A stretch of 64,000 nt of DNA from Rhizorhabdus histidinilytica (GTDB lineage: Bacteria > Pseudomonadota > Alphaproteobacteria > Sphingomonadales > Sphingomonadaceae): NCBI RefSeq assembly GCF_900167915.1, contig NZ_FUYM01000004.1:476186-540185 (forward strand), written 5' to 3'. The position numbers and the translations under genes are program-made. Shown here one piece after another: positions 9,068 to 18,072 of the stretch; the stretch's first letter is position 1; each line of letters begins with the position of its first letter. A model generated the notes under the pieces. That model made no database searches. It was given only the letters and a program-made list of their open reading frames with translations, and was not told the origin of the DNA.

Positions 9068-9853
9068 TCAGAAATCGAGCGGCAGCGTCAGGTGGCGTTC
9101 GAAGATCATCAGGCGATGCGCGAGCAACTCGTCGGACACCGAGGGGGCGATGACGGGACCGACGCCGCCATAGATCGGCCGGATCGTCTCCGGCATCGGG
9201 TTCAGCTCGTGCGGCAGCGGTGCGATCAGGTTGGAGAAGGCCGCCCAATGCAGGTCGGCGACGCTCAGCCGATCGCCGACGAGATATTCCGATCCCGCCT
9301 GCTTCTGGCGGCGCAGTTGCCCGGTCAATCCGTCGAGGATGTGGACGATGCGCGCCGGTGCGGCCGCCATCGCCTCGGCCGAGATGCGATATTCATTGGC
9401 CAGCTTCGCCTGCACCGGCGGCGCGATCTTGCCATAGGCGGCGCTGATGTCCTCCTCAGGCGTTTCCGCCAGGATCTGGTAGCGCCGGTTCCAGCCCAGC
9501 CCGCCCGGCGAGCTGATCTCGCTGGTGATGCCGAGCGCCAGAGCGCGGTCGCGATAATCCTCGGGCAGCAGCGACGGACCCGATCCGATGCGTTCGGCGA
9601 GATGGAGGATGTCCAGCCAGCCAGCGACGGGATGCTCGTCATTGTAGATGGCGATCGGCGCGTTGCGGATGCCGGTCCATTCGACCAGTTCCTCATTCGC
9701 CTGGAGCGGCACCTGCTCGACCGGAAGGAACGGCACGTTGCGGACGTGGAGCACGGCCTTCGCCGCCTCGCCCCACGGCCCGGGCAGGCCGGCCGACAGG
9801 ACGAGGCGCAGCCCCTTCATCGTGCGCGCCTCGGAAACACTCAGATATCTCAT
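9068..9853 (-). CDS. Divergent glutathione S-transferase fold protein
   Basis: A 261-residue protein with a GST layout. The N-terminal domain has RNVPFLPVEQVPLQANEELV, an APIAIYNDEHPVAGWLDILH segment in place of the usual VPxL..ES motif, and a helical C-terminal domain with EYLVGDRLSVADLHWAAFSN, the D-x-S-x-A-D N-capping motif of GSTs. The canonical Ser after the cis-proline is not evident (GWLDIL), so glutathione binding may differ. It is first in the minus-strand operon with a typical GST and the CoA-transferase pair. The start at 9853 has GGAAGGGGAACGGGA upstream, a good ribosome site. It could be a partner subunit or a second GST acting on the same substrate. Confidence 0.8.
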   Translation of the reverse strand: MRYLSVSEARTMKGLRLVLSAGLPGPWGEAAKAVLHVRNVPFLPVEQVPLQANEELVEWTGIRNAPIAIYNDEHPVAGWLDILHLAERIGSGPSLLPEDYRDRALALGITSEISSPGGLGWNRRYQILAETPEEDISAAYGKIAPPVQAKLANEYRISAEAMAAAPARIVHILDGLTGQLRRQKQAGSEYLVGDRLSVADLHWAAFSNLIAPLPHELNPMPETIRPIYGGVGPVIAPSVSDELLAHRLMIFERHLTLPLDF

Positions 9854-10071
9854 TCCCGTTCCCCTTCCGGCCCATTCTTTCTCCGGGCAGTGCGGCCCAT
9901 CGACGGAAGGAAGGCTGGCATGGCGCGGGTTCGCCCCGACAGGTTAACAGCGACCAAAACCGAAACCCGGCACAGCCGCGCGGAATGGCCGGCCGTCACA
10001 TTGCCGCCCTGCGGCCAACCACTACCCGATGGTCCCAGGGCCGCGACGGCCGGGCAGCATGGGCAACGACG

Positions 10072-11430
10072 ATGGACATTCCTTCCGGTTTCGAAGGCGA
10101 GCTGATCGCGGCGGGCATGCCCGGCTATGACGAGGCCCGGCGCGTGTTCGACCGGCGCGCGGACAAGCGGCCCGGCGCGATCCTCCGATGCCGGTCGGTT
10201 GAGGATGTCCGCGCCGCGCTGCGCTTCGCGCGCGACCGGCGGTCGCCGATCGCGGTGCGCAGCGGCGGACATGGCTTCACCGGCCGCTCGACGATCGACG
10301 ACGGCGTGCTGATCGACCTCTCGGCCATGGACGGCGTCATCCTCGACGCGGATCGGCGGACGGTGCGGATCGAGCCCGGCGCGCGCACCGGCCGGGTGCT
10401 GCGCGCCACCGTTCCCGCGGGGCTGGCGCCGGTGACCTGCGCGGGCAACGACATCGGCGTGGTCGGCGCCGCCCTGTTCGCCGGGCAGGGCTATCTGTCC
10501 CCCCGCCACGGCAATATGTGCGACAACGTCCTGTCGTTCGATCTGCTGCTCGCCGACGGGCGGATGATCCGCGTGTCGCGCGACGAGCATCCCGACCTGT
10601 TCTGGGCGATGCGCGGCGCTGGCGACAATTTCGGCATCGTCGTCGCGGCCGAGATGCGGGTGCATGCGGTGCCGCCCCTCATCCACGCCTGCGCGATCGA
10701 ATATGACGGAAGCGATGCCGCGGCGGCGATGCGCCTCTACCGCGATCATCGCTGGGCCTCGCCGCTCCCCTGGCTGCTCGGCAGCCTGTTCCTTGACGCG
10801 GCGGGAGGCGAACCGCGCCTGTCCTACCTGTTCGCGCTGACCGGCAGCGAGGAGGAGGCCCGCCGCGATCTCGACGCGCTCGACCGGAGCGTGAAGCCCC
10901 GCGCGTCGACCGTCGATCGGATGGACTGGGTCGGCCTGCACGACTGCCTGGCCTTCCCCCCCGATATCCGCTTCCATATCGCCCAGCGCGAGCTGCATGC
11001 GCTGGACGAGACCTCGATCGCGCTGATGCTCGACGAACTGCCCCGCCTCGCCGCCGATCCCGACCGGCCGACTCCTGTCGACGGCGAGCCCGCGGCGATG
11101 ATCCTCTTCTATCCCACCGACGCGGCGATGGGACGCCCCGCCGATCCGCCCAACGCCTACAGCCTGCGCGGCGGCTATGACCTGGAGGCGGTCGCGCTAT
11201 GGCGGGATCCGGCGCGGGACGCGCACCATGCCGGCTGGGCGGAAGGCGCGATCGACCGCTTTGTCGCCTCCGGCCTTGCCACGCGCGCCTCGGTGCTCGC
11301 GAACAGCTTCGTGGACGAGGCGCTGTCGCGCAACTGCTTCGCCGGCGACTATGCCCGGCTCGCCGCGCTCAAGCGGGTCTATGATCCAGGCGGCCTGTTC
11401 GGCTCGACCGCGATCATCCGCTCCGCCTGA
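10072..11430 (+). CDS. FAD-linked oxidoreductase, berberine-bridge type
   Basis: A 452-residue flavoprotein with the PCMH FAD-binding fold and a C-terminal BBE segment. IAVRSGGHGFTG (about 61-72) has the histidine that carries covalent FAD in the family. The second, cysteinyl attachment site is doubtful: the region PVTCAGNDIGVVGAALFAG has a Cys but not in the usual spacing. The C-terminus CFAGDYARLAALKRVYDPGG is the conserved BBE motif. Such enzymes oxidise alcohols, sugars or benzylic carbons with oxygen or another acceptor. No clear signal peptide is seen with the ATG at 10072; an in-frame start at 9985 would add 29 residues that look non-coding. A PQQ dehydrogenase follows 85 bases later, so the two oxidases may act in turn. 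Confidence 0.88.
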   Translation: MDIPSGFEGELIAAGMPGYDEARRVFDRRADKRPGAILRCRSVEDVRAALRFARDRRSPIAVRSGGHGFTGRSTIDDGVLIDLSAMDGVILDADRRTVRIEPGARTGRVLRATVPAGLAPVTCAGNDIGVVGAALFAGQGYLSPRHGNMCDNVLSFDLLLADGRMIRVSRDEHPDLFWAMRGAGDNFGIVVAAEMRVHAVPPLIHACAIEYDGSDAAAAMRLYRDHRWASPLPWLLGSLFLDAAGGEPRLSYLFALTGSEEEARRDLDALDRSVKPRASTVDRMDWVGLHDCLAFPPDIRFHIAQRELHALDETSIALMLDELPRLAADPDRPTPVDGEPAAMILFYPTDAAMGRPADPPNAYSLRGGYDLEAVALWRDPARDAHHAGWAEGAIDRFVASGLATRASVLANSFVDEALSRNCFAGDYARLAALKRVYDPGGLFGSTAIIRSA

Positions 11431-11515
11431 TCCGGCCGGCCACGCATATTGGCCTTCCCCCACCTCGCGCGGCCCGCCGCCGCCGCGTGACAATCGTCGG
11501 CAGAGGGAGAGCGCG

Positions 11516-13588
11516 ATGAAGATTTCGAAACGAGCCATGACGATGACCGGCGTGGCGGCGGCCCTGCTCGCCATGGGCTGCGCGGCGATCGGCGGGTCGA
11601 GGCCGCCGGCGCAGTGGGAATATCGCGGCGGCAATGCCGAAGGGCAGCATTTCAGCCCGCTGGAGCAGATCGACGAGCAGAGCATCGGCCGGCTCGGCCT
11701 GGCCTGGTACGCCGCCATCCCATCCCCCGACGGCCCGGTCGGCACGCCGATCGTCGTCGACGGGGTCAGCTACGTCATCAGCACGCTCAACATCGTCTAT
11801 GCCCACGACCTGCGCACCGGCAAGCTGCTATGGGCGTTCGATCCCAAGGTCCGCTTCGGCAGCGCGCTGCTCGCCTCCTGGGGCAACCGGATCACGCGCG
11901 GCCTGGGCTATGGCAATGGCAAGATCGTGCTGACCACCGGCGATTGCCGGGTGATCGCGATCGACGCCAGGACCGCCGCCAAGCAATGGGAAGCGCGCGC
12001 CTGCCCCGACCAGGGCGACTATACGATCACCTCCGCCCCGCGCGTCGGCGGCGGCAAGGTGTTCGTCGGGCCCAACAATGCCGATCTCGGCACCGCGCGC
12101 GGCTATGTCGTGGCGTTCGACCTGGAGACCGGCAAGCAGCTCTGGCGCTTCGACACCATCCCCGACGGCCCCGACCCGACCGACCCGACCATGAAGATGG
12201 CCGCGAAGACCTGGGACCCGGCGTTCCTGCGCACCGCCGCGGGCGGCAGTGTCTGGGAGGACATGACCTACGATCCGGTCACCAGGCTGCTCTACATCGG
12301 CGTTGGCGGCGCCACCCCGTGGAACCCGATGAACCGCGGCGCCAAACGCGGCGACGAGCTGTTCACCAACTCGATCGTCGCGGTGAAGGCCGATACCGGC
12401 GCATATGTCTGGCACTACCAGACCACGCCCGACGACGGCTGGAACCTCGAGCCGACCATGCCGATGGTGATCGCCGACATGGAGATCGACGGCAGGAAGC
12501 GCCGGGTGGTGATGGAAGCGCCGAAGAACGGCTTCTTCTACATGCTCGACGCCCATGACGGAACGCTGGTCAACAAGCCGAACAACTTCGTGCCGGTGAA
12601 CTGGGCGAAGGAGATCGACGGCAAGACCGGCCGTCCGGTGATGAACCCGGAGGCGGAATATTGGAAGAAGGACGGCGGCGCGGTGGTCTTCCCCGGCCCG
12701 CTCGGCGCCCACAACTTCAACCCGATGAGCTACGATCCGAGCACGGGACTGGTCTATATCCCGACGCTCGATCTGCCGACCCGGATGGAGATCGACAAGA
12801 CCGCATCGGTCGGTTCCTCGGTCGGCGGCGCGACCTACACCCGTTACCTGAGCCATATGGACCAGGCCAAATGGCCGCTCGTCGCCTGGGATCCGATCCG
12901 GCAGAAGGCGCGCTGGCAGACCGCCGGCACCATTCCGCTGGGCAGCGGCGTGCTGTCGACCGCCGGCAACATCGTCTTCCAGGGAGGCGCCGACGGCGTG
13001 CTGCGCGCCTATCGCGCGTCGGACGGCGTGGAGCTCTGGTCGTTCAGGACGGGGTCGGCGATCGCCGCCGCGCCGGTGACGGTCGATATCGACGGGGTCC
13101 AGACGCTGATCGTCGTCGCCGGCCCGCCCGGCACCTCGGCCGCCGTCCGCGCCTTTCCGGGCCTCTATGGACGGGCGGACACCAACGGCCCGCCCCGGAT
13201 CTTCGCGTTCCGCCTCGACGCCAGGGCAGCCGCGCCGGCGATGACCACGGCCTCGGCCAGGCCCTTCGCCAAGCCGCCCTATCCGCGTCCCGACGCGGCG
13301 CTGGCGGCCAGGGGCAGGATGCTGTTCGAAACCCGCTCCTGCGACCTGTGCCACGGCGCCGGCGCCCATGCGGTGACGGGATCGGTGCCCGACCTGCGAC
13401 GCGCCTCGGCCGCGACCTATGACGGGTTCGAGGGCATCGTCCGCGGCGGCGCATTGCAGGACAAGGGCATGCCGATGTTCTTCGACCTGGTGACCGAAGA
13501 GGAATCGGCCGCGCTGCGCGCCTTCGTGCTCGACGCCGCCTGGGACGCCTATCGGGCGCAGCAGGGCCAGCCGACCGCATCGCGCTGA
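11516..13588 (+). CDS. PQQ-dependent quinohaemoprotein dehydrogenase
   Basis: A 690-residue lipoprotein-like secreted dehydrogenase. Residues 1-22 are a signal sequence ending in a lipobox (LLAMGC, Cys22). An eight-bladed propeller with repeated W-motifs (GKLLWAFDP, KQLWRFDT, AYVWHYQTTP, VELWSFRTG) fills 35-585. A C-terminal cytochrome c domain has CDLCH (609-613) and likely Met652 or Met654 as axial ligand. Family members oxidise alcohols or aldehydes in the periplasm and pass electrons through haem c. Two features are odd: the vicinal disulphide cysteines of classic alcohol dehydrogenases are absent, and the segment normally carrying the catalytic Asp (W-D-Y) reads DDGWNLEP (306-313). So the substrate may be unusual or Asp306/307 may substitute. 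Confidence 0.9.
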   Translation: MKISKRAMTMTGVAAALLAMGCAAIGGSRPPAQWEYRGGNAEGQHFSPLEQIDEQSIGRLGLAWYAAIPSPDGPVGTPIVVDGVSYVISTLNIVYAHDLRTGKLLWAFDPKVRFGSALLASWGNRITRGLGYGNGKIVLTTGDCRVIAIDARTAAKQWEARACPDQGDYTITSAPRVGGGKVFVGPNNADLGTARGYVVAFDLETGKQLWRFDTIPDGPDPTDPTMKMAAKTWDPAFLRTAAGGSVWEDMTYDPVTRLLYIGVGGATPWNPMNRGAKRGDELFTNSIVAVKADTGAYVWHYQTTPDDGWNLEPTMPMVIADMEIDGRKRRVVMEAPKNGFFYMLDAHDGTLVNKPNNFVPVNWAKEIDGKTGRPVMNPEAEYWKKDGGAVVFPGPLGAHNFNPMSYDPSTGLVYIPTLDLPTRMEIDKTASVGSSVGGATYTRYLSHMDQAKWPLVAWDPIRQKARWQTAGTIPLGSGVLSTAGNIVFQGGADGVLRAYRASDGVELWSFRTGSAIAAAPVTVDIDGVQTLIVVAGPPGTSAAVRAFPGLYGRADTNGPPRIFAFRLDARAAAPAMTTASARPFAKPPYPRPDAALAARGRMLFETRSCDLCHGAGAHAVTGSVPDLRRASAATYDGFEGIVRGGALQDKGMPMFFDLVTEEESAALRAFVLDAAWDAYRAQQGQPTASR

Positions 13589-13623
13589 ATCGCGTCCGCC
13601 CTTTCCCCCCGAACGGATGCGAA

Positions 13624-13654
13624 AAGCCCGCCCGATCATCGATCGGGCGGGCTT
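13624..13654. terminator. Strong bidirectional intrinsic terminator
   Basis: AAGCCCGCCCGATC and GATCGGGCGGGCTT are perfect 14-base arms with a 3-base loop (ATC). The plus side is followed by CCTTATT and the minus side by TTTTC. It sits between the convergent ends of the PQQ dehydrogenase and the NmrA-like gene, so it can stop transcripts from both. Confidence 0.9.
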
Positions 13655-13670
13655 CCTTATTAGCCGGCGA

Positions 13671-14567
13671 TCAGGCGAAATAGTCGCGGTTCTCGGCGAT
13701 ATAGGCGCGCAGCGATTGCGGCGGGCGGCCCATCAGCCGCTCGAAGGTGGGATCGGGATCGACGTTGCCGCAATGCCGCCGCTCGCAGCTTATGTAGGAG
13801 ATGAGCTGCTCCGCATTGGCGCCGGCGGCGCGGCGCAGGCCGTCCTCGGTGTCGCGCAGCTCGACCTTCTCGCCGACCTCGTCGCTCAGCATCGCGACCA
13901 CGTCGTCGAAGCCGATCTTCTCGGTGCCGGTCAGCACATATTCCTGGCCGGCGTGGGTGGCCGGCCCGTCGCTCAGCACCTTGGCCGCGACCCTGGCGAT
14001 ATCGCTCTCGGAGATCCAGGTGCGCTGCGCGTCGAGCCGCGCCGGCAGCGGCAGGTAGCGCTTTTCCTGGATGTCGGCTTCCGCGAACCACATCAGGTTG
14101 AAGCCGATCCAGGCGGAGACGTTGATCAGCGTCGTCGGCAAGCCGCTGCGGCGGTGGAGCGGGATGGTGACGTTCTTGAGCGCGCTGCCGGTGCGCGTCG
14201 CGAACCATTCCTCGGTGATGTCGGCATCGGTGACGCCGGGATAGACGGCGATGTGGCGGACGATCAGGTCGATCGGCGCAGCCTTGGCCGCTTCCAGGAT
14301 GTTGCTGGTCGCCACCACCTCGTCGGTGATGAAGTCGGGGGTGATGATCAGCACCCGGTTCACCCCCTCCAGCGCGGCCGGCAGGCTCGCCTGGTCGTGC
14401 CAGTCGGCCTTGACGACCTCGGCCTCGGGATAGAGCGCCTTGAGCTGCTCGACCCCCTCGTCGCGCGTGCTCGACAGCCGCAACTGGTGTCGGCCTTCCT
14501 CGGCTAGGATGGAGGTGACGATCGACGCGATGTTGCCGGTCGCGCCCAATATCAGAATTCTGGCCAT
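13671..14567 (-). CDS. NmrA-like NAD(P)-binding oxidoreductase
   Basis: A 298-residue atypical short-chain dehydrogenase of the NmrA/SDRa5 kind. The N-terminus has the GATGNIA dinucleotide loop (ILILGATGNIASIV, residues 4-17), followed by NRVLIITPDF and the substrate-side segment RHIAVYPGVT, where an active-site Tyr-x3-Lys is not preserved. Proteins like this include NAD(P)H-quinone oxidoreductases and NAD(P) sensors. The ATG at 14567 begins the Rossmann strand; a nine-residue extension upstream has no support. It stands at the 3' end of a minus-strand gene run and is separated from the aldehyde dehydrogenase upstream by 136 bases, so it may have its own promoter. Confidence 0.85.
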   Translation of the reverse strand: MARILILGATGNIASIVTSILAEEGRHQLRLSSTRDEGVEQLKALYPEAEVVKADWHDQASLPAALEGVNRVLIITPDFITDEVVATSNILEAAKAAPIDLIVRHIAVYPGVTDADITEEWFATRTGSALKNVTIPLHRRSGLPTTLINVSAWIGFNLMWFAEADIQEKRYLPLPARLDAQRTWISESDIARVAAKVLSDGPATHAGQEYVLTGTEKIGFDDVVAMLSDEVGEKVELRDTEDGLRRAAGANAEQLISYISCERRHCGNVDPDPTFERLMGRPPQSLRAYIAENRDYFA

Positions 14568-14703
14568 TGCCTGTCCTCTTGAGAATATCCGCATCCCGCG
14601 CTTCGCTGCGCGGCGGCGGCTCGGGAAAGGTGCAATGGGGCCCGGTCGGCAGACAGGTCATCGAAGGCCAATCGCGGGGCCGGGATCGCCGGCTCCCGTG
14701 CGA

Positions 14704-16137
14704 TCAGAAGCCCAGGCAGATATATTTGATCTCGAGATAGTCCTCGATGCCGTGGCGCGATCCCTCGCGCCCGAGGCCCGACAGCTTGACGCCGCCGAAC
14801 GGCGCGACCTCGGTCGAGATCAGGCCGGTGTTGACGCCGACGATGCCGGCCTCGATCGCCTCGGCAACCTTCCAGACCCGGCCGACGTCGCGCGCGTAGA
14901 AATAGGCGGCGAGGCCGAAAGGCGTGGCATTGGCCATCGCCACCACATCCTCGTCGCGTTCGAAGCGGATCACGGGCGCCACCGGCCCGAACGTCTCCTC
15001 CCGCGTGACCAGCATGTCATGGGTGACGTCGCGGATCACGGTGGGAACGTAATAACGATCGCCGAGCGGATCGCGCCGGCCGCCGGTGACGATCGCGCCG
15101 CCCTTGTCCAGTGCGTCGGCGACATGCTCCTCCACCTTGGCGACGGCCGCAGCGTCGATCAGCGGGCCGATCTGGGTATCGGCGGCGCGGCCGTCGCCGA
15201 CCCTGAGCGCCGCCGCCGCCTCGGCCAGCCGCGCGACGAAGGCGTCGTAGACGTCGGCCTGGGCATAGAGCCGGTTCGCACAGACGCAGGTCTGCCCGGC
15301 GTTGCGGAATTTGGAAGCGATGGCCCCTTCGACCGCCGCATCGATGTCGGCGTCGGAGAAGACGATGAAGGGCGCGTTGCCGCCCAGCTCGAGGCTGAGC
15401 TTCTTGATGGTCGACGCGGACCGGGCATAGAGCGCCGCGCCGACCTCGGTCGATCCGGTGAAGCTGAGCTTGCGGACCACCGCACTGTCGAGCAGTGCCG
15501 CGCCGATATCGGCCGCACCGCCGGTGACGACGTTGAGCACGCCGGCCGGGATGCCCGCCTCCTCCGCCAGCGCCGCGATGGCGAGCGCGGTGAACGGGGT
15601 CTGCGACGCCGGCTTGACGATCGCGGTGCAGCCGGCCGCCAGCGCGGGACCGATCTTGCGGGTGATCATCGCCGCCGGAAAGTTCCAGGGCGTGATCGCC
15701 GCGATCACGCCGATCGGCTGCTTCAGGACGATGATGCGCTTGTCGGCGGCGTGCGGCGGGACGACCTCGCCATAGACGCGCTTCGCCTCCTCGGCATACC
15801 ATTCGATGAAGGCGGCGGCGTAGCGTATCTCGCCCTTCGCCTCGGCGATCGGCTTGCCCTGCTCGGCGGTCAGCAGCGCGGCCAGATCGTCGATCCGCTC
15901 GACCATCAGCTCGTGGAAGCGGCGCAGGATGCGGGCGCGATCGGCAGCGAGCAGCGCGCTCCACGCCGGCAGCGCGCGCTCGGCCGCGGCGATCGCGCGT
16001 TCGGTCTCCGCCCGGCCCAGCCTCGGTACGCGACCGAGGGCGCCTCCGGTCGCGGGGTTGTCGACCATGATCCAGTCGTCGGCCGACACCCACTCGCCGT
16101 CGATCAGGCAGGCCTCGCGCTGCAGCGCCATGCCCAT
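14704..16137 (-). CDS. NAD(P)-dependent semialdehyde dehydrogenase, GabD-like
   Basis: A 477-residue aldehyde dehydrogenase that oxidises an aldehyde to the acid with NAD(P). The catalytic cysteine is Cys284 in NAGQTCVCANR and the general base is Glu250 in LSLELGGNAPF; FTGSTEVG is the cofactor loop. The C-terminus (SGLGREGSRHGIEDYLEIKY) is that of succinate-semialdehyde dehydrogenases of the GabD type, and an extra Cys two residues after the catalytic one matches their redox switch. The start is either 16137 or 16131; both lie just after the stop of the dienelactone-hydrolase family gene, with which it is coupled. Together with the aminotransferase at 4737 it could finish a 4-aminobutyrate-like side chain, but other semialdehydes are possible. 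Confidence 0.93.
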   Translation of the reverse strand: MGMALQREACLIDGEWVSADDWIMVDNPATGGALGRVPRLGRAETERAIAAAERALPAWSALLAADRARILRRFHELMVERIDDLAALLTAEQGKPIAEAKGEIRYAAAFIEWYAEEAKRVYGEVVPPHAADKRIIVLKQPIGVIAAITPWNFPAAMITRKIGPALAAGCTAIVKPASQTPFTALAIAALAEEAGIPAGVLNVVTGGAADIGAALLDSAVVRKLSFTGSTEVGAALYARSASTIKKLSLELGGNAPFIVFSDADIDAAVEGAIASKFRNAGQTCVCANRLYAQADVYDAFVARLAEAAAALRVGDGRAADTQIGPLIDAAAVAKVEEHVADALDKGGAIVTGGRRDPLGDRYYVPTVIRDVTHDMLVTREETFGPVAPVIRFERDEDVVAMANATPFGLAAYFYARDVGRVWKVAEAIEAGIVGVNTGLISTEVAPFGGVKLSGLGREGSRHGIEDYLEIKYICLGF

Positions 16138-16142
16138 GCCCG

Positions 16143-16856
16143 TCAGCCCAGCACGTCGAGGAACAGCGCGCGCATCGCCTCCCACGACCGGCGGTCGGCA
16201 TCGGCATCATAGCCATAGGCCTCCGATCCGAGCGCGTCGGCGTCGCGGTTGGTGAAGCTGTGGCGGGCGCGGCCGTAGAGATTCATCTGCCAATCGACCC
16301 CGCCGGCGATCATCTCGTTGCTGAACGCCTGCAGGATCTCCGGCGTCACGAACGGGTCCTGCGCGCCGTTGCAGATCAGCAGCTTGCCGCGGATCGCGCC
16401 CGCATCGGTGCTGCCGGTGCCCTGGAGGCCGGCGTGGAAGCCCACGACCGCCTTCAGGTCGGCGCCCGTCCCCGCCAGTTCGATCGCCGAGGTGCCGCCG
16501 AAGCAATGACCGACCGCCGCCAGCCGGTCGGGGTCGACCATCGGCTGCTCGGCCAGCCCGCGCAGCGCCGCGGCCAGCCGGCCGTGGAGCTCGGCGGGAT
16601 CGCCCAGCAGCTTGCCGATCCAGCCGAGGATCGCATCCATGTCGGCCGGCGTCTCGCCGAATTCGTCCATCGCATAGGCGACATAGCCGAACTCGCGGAC
16701 GATCCGCTCGGCGCGCTCGATCGCGTGCTCGCCGAGGCCGGTGGCCTCGTGGATGACGAGGACGCCGGGCCGCCTGCCCGTCCGCGTCTCGTCCCAGATG
16801 AGCCGTCCGGTCAGGGCGGTTCCGTCATGGACGACGGTAAGATCCTGGCTCTGCAT
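16143..16856 (-). CDS. Dienelactone hydrolase family protein
   Basis: A 237-residue alpha/beta hydrolase. The nucleophile is Cys118 in VGHCFGGTSAIE, with Asp168 (NGAQDPFV) and His200 (ARHSFTN), and Glu37 in VIHEATGL: the same Cys-Asp-His-Glu arrangement as carboxymethylenebutenolidase. That enzyme opens dienelactones from modified ortho-cleavage pathways. Many relatives act on other esters or are uncharacterised, so the exact lactone is not certain. The gene is six bases upstream of the GabD-like dehydrogenase and 54 bases downstream of the luciferase-like monooxygenase, consistent with one transcript running from 17972 to 14704. Confidence 0.9.
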   Translation of the reverse strand: MQSQDLTVVHDGTALTGRLIWDETRTGRRPGVLVIHEATGLGEHAIERAERIVREFGYVAYAMDEFGETPADMDAILGWIGKLLGDPAELHGRLAAALRGLAEQPMVDPDRLAAVGHCFGGTSAIELAGTGADLKAVVGFHAGLQGTGSTDAGAIRGKLLICNGAQDPFVTPEILQAFSNEMIAGGVDWQMNLYGRARHSFTNRDADALGSEAYGYDADADRRSWEAMRALFLDVLG

Positions 16857-16910
16857 AAGCCGCCTCCAGCATGATATTCGGGTTGGGAAAAAGGGATGCC
16901 GGCCGGCGGA

Positions 16911-17972
16911 TCACCAGCCCTTGATCTCGGGCATCACCTTGTCGACGAACAGCTTCCGCGACGCGTAGACATCGTCATAGGGCATCCCGGCATAACCGAG
17001 CGAAACCGCCAGGTCGAAGTCGCCGATCAGTTCGCGCCGCTCGCACAGCTTGTCGACGATCCGGGCGGGATCGCCCCACAGATTGGCTTCGAGATAGGCG
17101 TCGATCACCGCCTGCTGGTCGGTCTCGCGCAATGTCCTGGCCATTTCGGCATAGGAAGCATAGGCGCCGCCCGACTGGGCGAAATTCTCGCTGAGCAACT
17201 CATAATGCTCGAGCACCTGGACATAATAGCCGGCCATGTAGGTGCGGGCCATCTCCTCGGCGCGCTTCAGGTCCTTGTCGACGAACATCAGGTCGGACGT
17301 GATCGGCGGCGGTGCGTCGGCGCCGTTGGCCGCGCGATAGATGTCACGGTGGCGCTGGACGTCGGCCGCCGCGACGGCCCATGGCGCGTTCGAGAACTTC
17401 ATGCAGCCCAGGCCCAGCGCGCCGGCGGCCTCGACCGATTGGGGCGACATGCCGACCATGTAGACGCGCCCCTTGAAGCTGCGCGACGGGCGCGGACGAA
17501 CCTCGATGCGCGGCTGCTTGTAGAAGTGGGTATCGGCCTCGACGAAGCCGGTTTCCAGGCCGTTCAGCACGATCTCCGCCGCCTCGTCGAAGCGCTGGCG
17601 CGATTCCGAAAAGGGCACGCGCAGCGCGTCGAACTCGCGCTTGGCGAGGCCCCGCCCCATGCCGATGACGACCCGGCCGTCCGAAACATAGTCGAGCATG
17701 ATCGCCTTCTCGACAACGCGCAGCGGATCGTTCCAGGGCAGGATGAACGCCGCCGGCATCAACTTGATACGCTTCGTCTTTCCTGCAATATAGCTCAGCA
17801 ACTGGGCGTTGTCGGGCACCATTGCATAATCAAAGAAGTGATGCTCGACCGGCATCAGCATGTCGAAGCCCATGGCTTCGCCTTCGATCGCTATATCGAG
17901 TTCTCGACGATATATTTCGCTATCGTCCATTCCAGGGCGACCCTGGAACAGAAGCTGGATACCGATCTGCAT
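16911..17972 (-). CDS. Luciferase-like flavin-dependent monooxygenase
   Basis: A 353-residue TIM-barrel protein of the LLM class, which uses reduced FMN or F420 from a separate reductase to insert oxygen or oxidise its substrate. The family pattern is clear: FDMLMPVEHHFFDYAMVPDN near the N-terminus, RIKLMPAAFILPWNDPLRVV, GRVVIGMGRGLAKREFDAL, and a C-terminal GDPARIVDKLCE. The ATG at 17972 has GGAG seven bases upstream; a TTG 12 bases earlier is less likely. No flavin reductase gene is in the window. It heads the operon with the dienelactone-hydrolase-like and GabD-like genes, suggesting hydroxylation or Baeyer-Villiger oxidation, ester opening, then aldehyde oxidation. Confidence 0.92.
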   Translation of the reverse strand: MQIGIQLLFQGRPGMDDSEIYRRELDIAIEGEAMGFDMLMPVEHHFFDYAMVPDNAQLLSYIAGKTKRIKLMPAAFILPWNDPLRVVEKAIMLDYVSDGRVVIGMGRGLAKREFDALRVPFSESRQRFDEAAEIVLNGLETGFVEADTHFYKQPRIEVRPRPSRSFKGRVYMVGMSPQSVEAAGALGLGCMKFSNAPWAVAAADVQRHRDIYRAANGADAPPPITSDLMFVDKDLKRAEEMARTYMAGYYVQVLEHYELLSENFAQSGGAYASYAEMARTLRETDQQAVIDAYLEANLWGDPARIVDKLCERRELIGDFDLAVSLGYAGMPYDDVYASRKLFVDKVMPEIKGW

Positions 17973-18072
17973 TATGAACTCCAATGTCTTGACTATGACT
18001 GGTCGATGGACAAGCGATGCAACGGACGCTTTCCAGCGGCGAGGTTAGGGTTGGCCAAAGGGCGTCGGCGGC

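Noticed and set aside
11516..13588. Lanthanide-dependent alcohol dehydrogenase
   Set aside because: The acidic residue two positions after the catalytic site is Glu here, but the catalytic Asp itself is Asn, so the metal preference cannot be deduced.
11828..13639. Long minus-strand frame opposite the PQQ dehydrogenase
   Set aside because: Low-complexity composition, and it crosses the terminator; the plus-strand gene has the haem and propeller motifs.
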